Source of the DNA: Streptomyces diastatochromogenes | Lineage (GTDB): Bacteria; Actinomycetota; Actinomycetes; Streptomycetales; Streptomycetaceae | DNA: 64,000 nt | NCBI GenBank assembly: GCA_026913215.1 | Contig: JAPTYK010000001.1 | Coordinates: 6,572,001-6,636,000, forward strand | Direction: 5' to 3' | Shown: one piece after another, positions 27,320 through 35,346 of the stretch | Numbering within the stretch: the stretch's first letter is position 1 | How the letters are laid out: each line of letters starts with the position of its first letter | Translations under genes and position numbers: made by a program | Notes under the pieces: model-generated | Seen by the model: the letters and a program-made list of their open reading frames with translations, nothing else | The model's database searches: none | Told to the model about the DNA's origin: nothing

Positions 27320-28111
27320 ATGGGGCAGGGCAAGTACACCGCGCACATAGCCGTGGTGGCGTCGGCGGTCGGGCTGAGCCTGGCCGTGTGGGGCGCCGCG
27401 GCACTGATGGACAACGAGGCCTCCGCGAAGATGGGCGGCACACCGGCCTCGCAGACGCCGGCCGGAGCGTCCCGGACGCCGGATCAGGTGCGGCCCCAGC
27501 AGGTGCCCGTGAGCATCGCGCACGCCGCCGAGGCGGGGGCTCGGCCGTGAACATCACCATCGACGACGGGCCCGACCCGCGCTGGACGCCCCAGATGCTC
27601 GACATACTCAAGCAGAACGACGTCAAAGCCGTCTTCTGCATGGTCGGCCCGATGGCCAAGCAGCACCCCGACATCGTCAAGCGCGTCGTCGCGGAGGGCC
27701 ACAAGCTCTGCGACCACACCGTGACCCACGACACGACGATGGACAAGAAGTCCGTCGCGTACCAGAAGCAGCAGATCTTCGACGCGAAGAAGATGATCGA
27801 GGACGCGTCCGGGGCGCGGAGGTCGAGTACTACCGGGCGCCCGGCGGCGCGTTCACCCCGGACAGCCGCAAGATGGCCGCCGCCGCGGGATGCGGCCGCT
27901 CGGCTGGAACGTGGACACGAAGGACTTCGAGCAGCCGGGCACGGCCTCGATCGTCAACACCGTCAAGAACGAGCTGTCCAACGGGCCCACGATCCTCTTC
28001 CACGACGGCGGCGGCGACCGCAGCCAGACCGTCGCGGCCCTCCGGCAGGTGCTGCCCTGGCTCAAGCAGAACGGACACTCCTTCAGCTTCCCGGTCCGCA
28101 CCACGCCCTGA
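27320..28111 (+). CDS. Secreted polysaccharide deacetylase (NodB/CE4)
   Basis: ATG 27320 (GGGAGTGGGG upstream) gives a signal-anchor MGQGKYTAHIAVVASAVGLS. After a frame change near 27540 the NodB domain reads NITIDDGPDPRWTPQMLDIL (catalytic and metal Asp) and CDHTVTHDTTMDKK (metal His pair), then YYRAPGGAFTPDSR and LGWNVDTKDF. It ends QNGHSFSFPVRTTP at 28111, with further frame changes near 27815 and 27890. About 264 residues. It removes N-acetyl groups from peptidoglycan, chitin or xylan outside the cell. Confidence 0.88.
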
Positions 28112-28175
28112 CCTCCCCTCCGCTCCCCCTCACGGCCCGAAATCCGCATGCGCCGGGCCGTGCGGGGCTGGCAGC

Positions 28176-30353
28176 ATGCCCGAATGGTCCACGCTCTCGA
28201 ACGTCTGGTCGTCCGGCACACCCGTCGCCTCCCCTCCCCGGCATCCCCGGGGCGGAGGCGGCGACGTCGTGGCCCGGCAGTTCGACGCCGCCCTGATGTC
28301 GGCCGGGTTCAAGCTGTCGGCCGGGCTCCTCGAAGAGCTGTCCCGGCGGCCGGAGGAGACCGTCGCCGCCGTCGCCGCCCGCACCCTCGACACCGTCCGC
28401 GAGATGCTCGGCGACCACGTCCGGCACAACGCGTACTTCATCGACTTCCCGGCCGGCGTGCCCGACACCTTCGACTTCTGGAGGCGCTGCGTCGCCGAGG
28501 CCCTCGACGACGACACCGCGCGCCCCGGAGTCCTGGAACGGCTGCGCGCCGGCGTGCTCGACCTCCTCACCCTCCCGTCGTACGGCACCTACCGGCACAC
28601 GTACGAGCAGATGCTCGCCGCGCACGACGAACTCATCGCCGCGGCGGGCGACCGGCTGACGGTCCTGCACCCCGGCGGCACCCCCGACGACGAGGTCACC
28701 GCCCTCTACCTGTCCCTGGCCGGAAGCACCACCCCGCTCGGCGAGGAGCACCTGCGCGACCTCGCCCTCCTCGCCGCCCACCGGACCGACGGGCCGCAGC
28801 CCGAGGAGATCCCGATCCGGGAGAGCCGCGCCGTCGTCAACCGGGCCCGGCTCCAGGCGGGCGCGCCCCTCCTCCTGGACACGGTCACCGACGTCCTGCG
28901 CCTGGCCTGCGCCCTCTCCGACGGCGACGTCGGCCTGTACGGGCCGACCCGGTTCCGCGCGCTGTCCCGGCCCGTCCGCCGCGCCCTGCTCGGCGCCCTC
29001 GACGCCGTCGTCGCCGAGGCCCCGCGAAGCTCGGCGACGTCGCCGAGCACCGCGAGGCGTGGAAGCGCCTCGGGGAGCGGCTGCACCCGCACGAGTACCC
29101 GCGGTGGCCCCACGCCGCCGAGGTGTTCGCCGTCGCCCGGGGCGAGCGGAAGGCGCCCTCCTTCGACAGTCGCGTCGAGGAACTCCTCCGCCGGGGCGAC
29201 GTCGCCGGGGCCGCCGCCCTCCTGACGTCCGCCCCGGCAGACTGGCGCGCGCCCTGGACCGGCTGCTGCGCGCGGCCGACGGGCCGGAGGAACGCGACGC
29301 CGTCCTCGCCGCGTTCGAGGGCGCCGCCCCGCGGGTCTCCGGCCGTGTCCTCCTCTCCCTCCGCGAGCACGTCCAGAACCGCGCGGGGACGGCGGGGAGC
29401 GACGGGTCTTCGTCAACCGGCTCGGCGCCGCCTGGGTCGCCGCCGACACCCGCCCGCCGCTGCCGCCCGCCGTGCGCGAGCGACTCCGCGCCGTCCTCGA
29501 CGCCGAGACGCGCCGCCGGCTCCCCGACCCGGGCCGCCTGCTCGTCGACCCCGCCGTGCTGGACGTGGCGCTCCCGCTCAGCGGCCGGGCGACCACGGCG
29601 GGCGTCGGCGTGCTGCCGCGCGGCTCCGTCTCGCCCGTCGAGGGCGAGCTGCTGCGCTTCTTCACCTACTGGAAGCAGACCGCGCAGAGCACGGACTACG
29701 ACCTGTCGGCGCTGGTCCTGGACGAGGACTACGCGACCGTCACCTGGCTCTCGTACACGGCCCTCACCAGCGTCGAGGGCGCGCACTCCGGCGACATCAC
29801 CGACGCCCCCGACGGCGCCTCGGAATTCATCGACCTGCGGCTCGGCGCCGTTCGCGGCAGCTACGTCGTCCCGCAGGTGAACCTCTTCTCCGGCGAGGAC
29901 TTCGAGGAGGTCGAGGAGTCCTTCTTCGGCTTCATGCTGCGCGAGGCCGAGCAGAAGGGCCGCCCGTTCGAGCCGCGCACGGTCCGGATGAAGTCCGACC
30001 TGCGCGGACCCGGCCGGGTCGCGCTGCCGCTCGCCTTCGAGCGGGGCGAGGACGGCGGCTGGCGCGCGCGGTGGCTGCACCTATACCTGCGGGGCACCCC
30101 GTCCGCGAACCGGGTCGAGGAGAACCGGGTGTCGGTCGCCGTCCTGCTCCGGGGCCTGCTCGCCCGCACCCCGCTGACGGTCCGCCACCTCGTCGAGCTG
30201 ATGGACTCCGAGGCCGCGGCGACGACCCGGTGGGACGGTTCGACGCCGCCGGACGGGCCCGTCACGTACATAGGCCTGGACCGGCCCGAGGGCCTGCCGC
30301 CCGGCTCGCGCGTGTTCACTCCCGAAAATCTGCGCGACCTGATCCCCTCCTGA
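28176..30353 (+). CDS. TerD-domain stress protein of the MXAN_6230/SCO0854 type
   Basis: About 725 residues from ATG 28176. The N-terminal two-thirds is helical (SRRPEETVAAVAARTLDTVR, MLGDHVRHNAYFIDFPAGVP, REHVQNRAG with frame changes near 29030, 29240 and 29400). The C-terminal 200 residues carry a TerD-like fold: QSTDYDLSALVLDEDYATVT, EGAHSGDITDAPDGASEFID, VPQVNLFSGEDFEEVEESFF and PFEPRTVRMKSDL. TerD proteins bind Ca2+ and belong to tellurite and general stress systems; Asp residues in DLSALVLDEDY and SGDITDAPDG fit that. No other ter genes lie in the window. Confidence 0.7.
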
Positions 30354-30381
30354 CTGCTACGGTCGTCCCGGGCGAGGCCAT

Positions 30382-30422
30382 GAAGAGGCTTCCTTCTCAA
30401 AACCCCTTGAAATAGCCTCTTC
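30382..30422 (+). terminator. Hairpin after the TerD-domain gene
   Basis: GAAGAGGCT (30382-30390) pairs with AGCCTCTTC (30414-30422). A nested TCAA/TTGA pair sits in the 23-nt loop. It lies 28 bp past the stop codon, so it is a likely terminator of moderate strength. Confidence 0.45.
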
Positions 30423-30531
30423 GCTCTCCTCGCCCCTCAGCTTCGCCCGGGGGGACCCCCGTTCGGACGGTGAGAACCGTGAGAGCGGGGGCCGGGCCGT
30501 GTCCCACGGCGGGCCGGCCCGTTGTGAGGGT

Positions 30532-30836
30532 GTGACCTCAACACGACGCATCTCCTCGATCCTCGCCGTCGCCGCCGCCTTCTCGTGCCTCGGCGCGTCC
30601 GCGGCGGCCACCGCGAGCGCCGCCGAAGCCTCCGGACCGCTCGGCCCCAAGATCAACCCGATCAGCGAGCTCGACGCCCTCGCCACGACCGGCATCCCCG
30701 AGGAGTCCCGCGGGCGGTTCCCCGGCATCGCCGGCCAGCTCAACGGCCTCGACCGGCTGCACGAGCTGGGGCAGCTGCACCAGCTGACCGACCTGGCCGC
30801 GCCGCCACCGGGCTGCTCCCCGCGATCTCCACCTGA
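30532..30836 (+). CDS. Small secreted protein, unknown
   Basis: GTG 30532 follows GTGAGGGT. The Sec signal is ISSILAVAAAFSCLGASAAA with cleavage near TASAAEA. The mature part is about 65 residues: LGPKINPISELDALATTGIP, GQLNGLDRLHELGQLHQLTD, then after a frame change near 30805 TGLLPAIST. It has no cysteine in the mature part and is amphipathic with HELGQLHQL repeats. It ends 26 bp before a strong bidirectional hairpin. Function unknown. Confidence 0.6.
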
Positions 30837-30862
30837 CCGACCCGACACGCCGCCCCACGCGA

Positions 30863-30891
30863 AGGCCCGGTGCCCCCAAGGCACCGGGCCT
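30863..30891. terminator. Bidirectional terminator hairpin
   Basis: AGGCCCGGTGCC (30863-30874) pairs perfectly with GGCACCGGGCCT (30880-30891), loop of 5. It lies between convergent genes (secreted protein and AhpD-like), so it can serve both. Confidence 0.8.
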
Positions 30892-30898
30892 CGCCGCG

Positions 30899-31388
30899 TC
30901 AGGGTTTGGGGGAGGCCTCCCGCACGGGGTGCTTGCTCAGGATCGAGACCCGGTTGAAGGCGTTGATGGTGATCGCCACCCAGACGACCGCCGAGATCTC
31001 GTCGTCGGTCAGGGCGCCGCGCGCGGCGTCGTAGGCGCGCTCCTGCGCCTCGGCGTCGGCGGGGGCGGTGACGGCCTCCGCGAGGGCCAGGGCCGCGCGC
31101 TCCCGCGCCGTGAAGAGCTCCGTGTCGTGCCAGGCGGCGAGCACGCCCAGGCGGCGGGTCGTCTCGCCGGCGCGCAGGAGGCCCGGTGTGCACGTCGAGG
31201 CAGTACGCGCAGCCGTTGATCTGGGACACGCGGAGGTTGACCAGCTCCACCAGGACGCGGTCGAGCCCCGCGGCGGCGGCCGTCGTGCGCACGGCCTCGG
31301 CCGTCTGGACCAGCGCGTGGTACGCCATGGGGCTCTGCTTGTCGACGTAGACCCGCCCGTCCGCCGGGACCCCTGCCCTGTCGCTCAC
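30899..31388 (-). CDS. Carboxymuconolactone decarboxylase/AhpD-family alkylhydroperoxidase
   Basis: GTG 31388 follows AAGGAGCACAC, a good ribosome-binding site. The protein reads VSDRAGVPADGRVYVDKQSP, then LVELVNLRVSQINGCAYCLD with the redox CxxC and following His (CAYCLDVHT) of the AhpD fold. After a change near 31180 it continues MLAAWHDTELFTARERAALA and ALTDDEISAVVWVAITINAF. About 163 residues. Family members reduce peroxides through the CxxC pair. It is divergent from a pirin gene with a 118-bp A/T-richer shared promoter region (31389-31506), suggesting both respond to oxidative stress. Confidence 0.85.
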
Positions 31389-31506
31389 CGTGTGCTCCTT
31401 CCCGAGACCCGATGATCTCGTCCGTCGACCGTACGTCCTACTGTCGCAGGAGCTATCATCACCCATGATTGTTGAAAATGAAACTACTTCCATGGAGGGG
31501 TCGGCG

Positions 31507-32428
31507 ATGAACACCACGGAGATCGAGGTCCTGACCGCGCGGGACGTCCCCTGGGCGGACCCCGGGCCATGACCGTGCGGCGGACGCTCCCGCAGCGGGC
31601 CCGGACGCTGATCGGCGCCTGGTGCTTCGCCGACCACTACGGCCCCGACGACGTCGCCGAATCCGGCGGCATGGACGTCGCGCCCCACCCGCACATCGGG
31701 CTCCAGACCGTGAGCTGGCTGTTCAGCGGCGAGATCGAGCACCGCGACAGCCTCGGCAGCCACGCCTACGTGCGGCCCGGCGAGCTGAACCTCATGACCG
31801 GCGGCCACGGCATCAGCCACACCGAGGTCTCCACCGCCCGCACCACCGTCCTGCACGGCGTACAGCTGTGGGTCGCCCTCCCGAGGAGCACCGGAACACC
31901 GCCCGGGACTTCCAGCACTACGCCCCCGGGACCGTCCGCGTCGACGGGGCGGACGTCCGGGTCTTCCTCGGCTCGCTCGCCGGCTCCTCCTCCCCCGTGC
32001 GCACCTTCACCCCGCTCCTCGGCGCCGAGCTCCTGATCGACCCGGGCGCGACCGTCACCCTCCGCACCGACCCCTCCTTCGAACACGGCCTGCTCGTCGA
32101 CAGCGGGGACGTCCGCCTCGGCGACACTCCGCTGCGCCCGGCCGAACTGGGCTACGCCCCCACCGGGTCCGACACCCTGACCCTGACCAACGAGTCGGAC
32201 GCCCCCGCCCGCGCGGTCCTCCTCGGCGGAACGCCGTTCGAGGAGGAGATCGTCATGTGGTGGAACTTCATCGGCCGCAGCCACGAGGACATCGTCGAGG
32301 CCCGCGAGGAGTGGGAGAAGGCCTCCGACCGCTTCGGCACGGTCGACGGCTACCCCGGCGACCGCCTCCCCGCCCCCGCCCTGCCCAACGCCCGGATCGC
32401 GCCGCGCAAGAACCCCGCGCACCGCTGA
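31507..32428 (+). CDS. Pirin-family protein (YhhW-like)
   Basis: ATG 31507 has GGAGGGG eight bases upstream; this decides the start over the in-frame ATG of MEGSAMNTT. Frame changes near 31565 and 31885. GAWCFADHYGPDDVAESGGM and DVAPHPHIGLQTVSWLFSGE contain the cupin metal His residues, and HRDSLGSHAYVRPGELNLMT, GHGISHTE the others. The C-terminal cupin has HGLLVDSGDVRLGD and GGTPFEEEIVMWWNFIGRSH. About 307 residues. Related enzymes are quercetin 2,3-dioxygenase-like; physiological role uncertain. Confidence 0.87.
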
Positions 32429-32605
32429 GCCGCACGGCCGGCCCCGGTCGGCGCAGGTGCGGGGGCCGGGGCGGCCCTGGCCGGATCGGCCGGTCTGGTG
32501 GCCTGATCTCCACGACCGGAAACAGACTGTTACGGGTCGCTTCCAGACCGTAAAACGAGCTGTCGTTTTCCCGTTGATCGTTTTCGGATCCATAGGAGTC
32601 CCGTC

Positions 32606-32971
32606 ATGACTCGTTTCCGCGCCACCACCATGGCCTTCGCGGCCGCCGCGGCACTCGCGCTCACCGCCGCGCCCGCCCAGGCCGCCCCCGGCGACGTGAC
32701 GACCACCTGCGCGAGCACCGCCACCCCGGCGGGCTACGTCGACGTCAGCTGGGGCTACAGCGCCAGCTGCGGCACCCAGAACTTCGACCCGAACATCAAG
32801 CAGATCAAGCAGCTCACCGGCCTGCCCATAGGCACCGTCGTCCAGGCCTGCGGCTCCACGTACTACCCCGTCGGCTGGGTCCAGACCGCCTCGTACTACT
32901 CCAGCTCCTGTGTGGCCTTCCCGAACTCCGGCTTCAACAACAACGCCTGGACCCTCAAGCGCGTCTCCTGA
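32606..32971 (+). CDS. Small secreted four-cysteine protein
   Basis: ATG 32606 follows ATAGGAGTCCCGTC. Signal peptide (TTMAFAAAAALALTAAPAQA, cleaved after AQA), then a mature domain of about 93 residues with four Cys (TTCASTAT, SASCGTQNF, VQACGSTYY, SSSCVAFPN) that can form two disulfides. Rich in Tyr, Ser and Asn. No family recognised. It stands alone, with a 177-bp upstream region (32429-32605) that is GC-rich at first and A/T-richer near TTGATCGTTTTCGGATCC, where a promoter may lie. Confidence 0.75.
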   Translation: MTRFRATTMAFAAAAALALTAAPAQAAPGDVTTTCASTATPAGYVDVSWGYSASCGTQNFDPNIKQIKQLTGLPIGTVVQACGSTYYPVGWVQTASYYSSSCVAFPNSGFNNNAWTLKRVS

Positions 32972-33114
32972 CCGCGGCTCCCCGGCGCCCGCCCCGCGAG
33001 CAGATCGCGCGGGGCGGGCGCGCGTATTCCGCCGGTACCCGCGTGCCCCGGCACGCCGCCGACGTGCGAACGTGTCCCCGTTCAGGACCCCCACCCGCAC
33101 GAAAGGCATTCCCC

Positions 33115-33468
33115 ATGACCGACACGCCCGAGCAGACCGCCACCGCCCCCGTCGTCCGGCGCGTGGACGCCCGGCACCGGTACGAGATCCTCGTCGGCGG
33201 CGAGCGCGCCGGACTGACGGCCTACCGCGACCGCGACGACCGGCGCGTCTTCTTCCACACGGAGGTCGACGAGGCCTACGCGGGCCAGGGCCTCGCCGGG
33301 ATCCTCGTCGAGCAGGCCCTCACCGACGTCCGCGCCTCCGGGATGCGGATCGTCCCCGTCTGCCCCTACGTGGCGAAGTTCCTGAAGAAGCACGAGGAGT
33401 TCGCCGACATCACCGACCCGGTGACCCCCGAGGTCCTCCAGTGGCTGGACGGGCAGCTGAAGCGCTGA
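33115..33468 (+). CDS. GNAT-like N-acetyltransferase (YjdJ type)
   Basis: ATG 33115 with GAAAGG upstream. It is short, 117 residues: RYEILVGGERAGLTAYRDRD, then HTEVDEAYAGQGLAGILVEQ, the acetyl-CoA loop of small GNAT domains (VDExYxGQGLAGxLV), followed by MRIVPVCPYVAKFLKKHEEF. This is the COG2388 type. The frame is open. Acetyl acceptor unknown. A hairpin terminator follows 73 bp later. Confidence 0.87.
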   Translation: MTDTPEQTATAPVVRRVDARHRYEILVGGERAGLTAYRDRDDRRVFFHTEVDEAYAGQGLAGILVEQALTDVRASGMRIVPVCPYVAKFLKKHEEFADITDPVTPEVLQWLDGQLKR

Positions 33469-33536
33469 CCGACCGTCAACACGACGCACGCGAGGGCGAA
33501 CGCTTCCCCCGTATGGATCAGTCGCGCGTGATCGGG

Positions 33537-33569
33537 CCCGTCGGCCCCCCGCACCGGGGGCCGAACGGG
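33537..33569 (+). terminator. Terminator after the GNAT gene
   Basis: CGGCCCCC (33542-33549) pairs with GGGGGCCG (33556-33563). The stem extends outward as CCCGT (33537-33541) against ACGGG (33565-33569) with one bulged A. It separates the GNAT gene from the eshA promoter region. Confidence 0.65.
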
Positions 33570-33599
33570 TGACCGAGGGCGGCGGCCCCGTGGCGCGTC

Positions 33600-33683
33600 G
33601 TTGGCCGACTCTCGATCGGTTGGCCGAAATCTCGCTGGTCAGCGGGTTAAACATGATTTCGATCAAGATCACCGTAAGGAGGT
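33600..33683 (+). promoter_or_regulatory. Regulatory region upstream of the 2-MIB nanocompartment operon
   Basis: The stretch 33469-33841 (373 bp) has no certain gene. It holds two direct repeats, GTTGGCCGACTCTCG (33600-33614) and GTTGGCCGAAATCTCG (33619-33634), starting 19 bp apart. A locally A/T-rich segment (TTAAACATGATTTCGATC) follows, with inverted arms CGAAATC/GATTTCG (33625-33631, 33656-33662). A perfect Shine-Dalgarno AAGGAGGT lies at 33676-33683. The repeats are candidate binding sites for a regulator of the operon; the A/T-rich part probably contains the promoter. Confidence 0.45.
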
Positions 33684-33684
33684 A

Positions 33685-33852
33685 ATGCTCTCGGACTCTT
33701 CGAGCGAAGCGGGCACGGCGGCCGTTACTGTCCTCCCCGAGATCCGGACGGATTCCCGGACCCTCGCCCCCTTCATCTTCTTTCACGGTTCTCGGCGCAC
33801 CCGTGCGCCGATCGCCGCCCGTGCGAAAGAGAGCTCGCTCGATGACCGTTGA
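33685..33852 (+). CDS. Possible 55-residue leader ORF overlapping the eshA start
   Basis: ATG 33685 lies 2 nt after AAGGAGGT, closer than the usual 5-9 nt. The ORF runs MLSDSSSEAGTAAVTVLPEI and ends with SSLDDR at 33852, 11 bp inside eshA. The overlap would allow translational coupling. The product has no recognised domain, and third-position GC is only moderate. It may be chance; an RNA leader is an alternative reading of the same region. Confidence 0.25.
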   Translation: MLSDSSSEAGTAAVTVLPEIRTDSRTLAPFIFFHGSRRTRAPIAARAKESSLDDR

Positions 33853-35253
33853 CGACCGCCCGGATGTCCAGACTGGACCGCCCCAGCAGTCCAGTCTGAG
33901 CACCGCGGCCGCCCGCAACCTCGCCACCACGACCAAGTCCGCCCCGCAGATGCAGGAGATCAGCTCCCGCTGGCTGCTGCGGATGCTCCCCGGGTGGAGA
34001 CCAAGGGCGGCGCCTACCGGGTGAACCGCCGACTGAGCTACACGGTCGGCGACGGGCGCATCGAGTTCGTCCAGGACGGCGCCCGCGTCCGGGTGATCCC
34101 CCGCGAGCTCGGCGAACTCGCCCTGCTGCGCGGCTTCGAGGATCTCGACGTGCTGAACGCCCTCGCCGACCGGTGCGTCCAGCGCGACTTCAGCGCCGGT
34201 GAGGTGCTCGTGCAGCGCGGGGCGCCCGCCGAGCAGATCCACATGATCGCCCACGGCCGCGTCAGCCAGACCTCCGTCGGCAAGTACGGCGACGAAGTGG
34301 CCGTCTCGGTGCTCGCGGACGGCGACCGCTTCGGCGAGAACGCCCTCCTCGACGGCGACGCCGGCTGGGACTACACGGCGACCGCCGAGACCTCCGGCAC
34401 CCTGCTCACCCTCTCCCGCGCCGACTTCGCGGGCATCCTCGCCTCGGCGCCGAGCCTCCAGGCCCACATCCAGAACTTCAGCTCGCTGCCCGACCAGCGG
34501 CAGAACAAGTACGGCGAGGCCGAGATCGCGATGTCGGCCGGCCACAAGGGCGAGGCCGAGATCCCCGGCGCCTTCGTCGACTATGAGCTCAAGCCGCGCG
34601 AGTACGAACTCTCCGTCGCCCAGACCGTCCTGAAGGTCCACACCCGGGTCGCCGACCTCTACAACGGGCCGATGAACCAGACGGAGGAACAGCTCAGGCT
34701 CACCATCGAGGCGCTGCGCGAGCGCCAGGAGTACGAGCTGATCAACAACCCGGAGTTCGGGCTCCTGCCCAACGCCGACTTCAAGCAGCGGATCCAGCCG
34801 CACTCCGGCCCGCCCACCCCGGACGACCTCGACGAGCTGCTCTGCCGCCGCCGCAGCACCAAGCTCTTCCTCGCCCACCCCAAGACGATCGCGGCGATCG
34901 GGCGCGAGTGGAACCGGGCCGGGCTGTACCCGGACACCGTCGAGCTCCAGGGCCACCAGGTCCCGGCCTGGCGCGGGGTCCCGATCCTGCCCTGCAACAA
35001 GATCCCCATCACCAAGGAGAACACCAGCTCCATCCTCGCCATGCGTCTCGGCGAGGACAACCAGGGCGTCATCGGTCTGCGCCAGACCGGTCTGCCCGAG
35101 GAGTACGAGCCGGGCCTGTCCGTGCGGTTCATGGGCATCAGCGAGCAGGCGATCATGTCGTACCTCGTCACGACGTACTACTCCGCCGCCGTCCTGGTCC
35201 CGAACGCGCTCGGCGTCCTGGAGAACGTGCAGATCGCGCGCCGGCGCGACTAG
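33842..35253 (+). CDS. eshA: Family 2B encapsulin shell protein with cyclic-nucleotide-binding domain (EshA)
   Basis: About 471 residues from ATG 33842 (MTVDDRPDVQTGPPQQSSLS). An N-terminal arm contains TKSAPQMQEISSRWLLRMLP; one frame change near 33992 restores VETKGGAYRVNRRLSYTVGD. A cNMP-binding domain is inserted at about residues 95-210 (QRDFSAGEVLVQRGAPAEQI, GDRFGENALLDGDAGWDYTA). The HK97-like shell domain follows: GAFVDYELKPREYELSVAQT, HTRVADLYNGPMNQTEEQLR, LLCRRRSTKLFLAHPKTIAA, NKIPITKENTSSILAMRLGE and VPNALGVLENVQIARRRD. This order defines family 2B encapsulins, of which EshA is the Streptomyces example. It self-assembles into a compartment; the synthase encoded next is its known type of cargo. 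Confidence 0.9.
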
Positions 35254-35346
35254 CCCCTCCCCGCAGGCCACCTCCACCCGCACCCTTCCGGGCCGGGCCG
35301 GCATGCCCGGAATCCGGACGGCCCCCACCTCTCCAAGGAGTCACGG

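Noticed and set aside
23992..27441. A 1149-residue minus-strand frame joining katG N-terminus and an SDR
   Set aside because: The joint arises from a frame change inside katG. KatG resumes in another frame to 24945, and the SDR has its own start at 24813.
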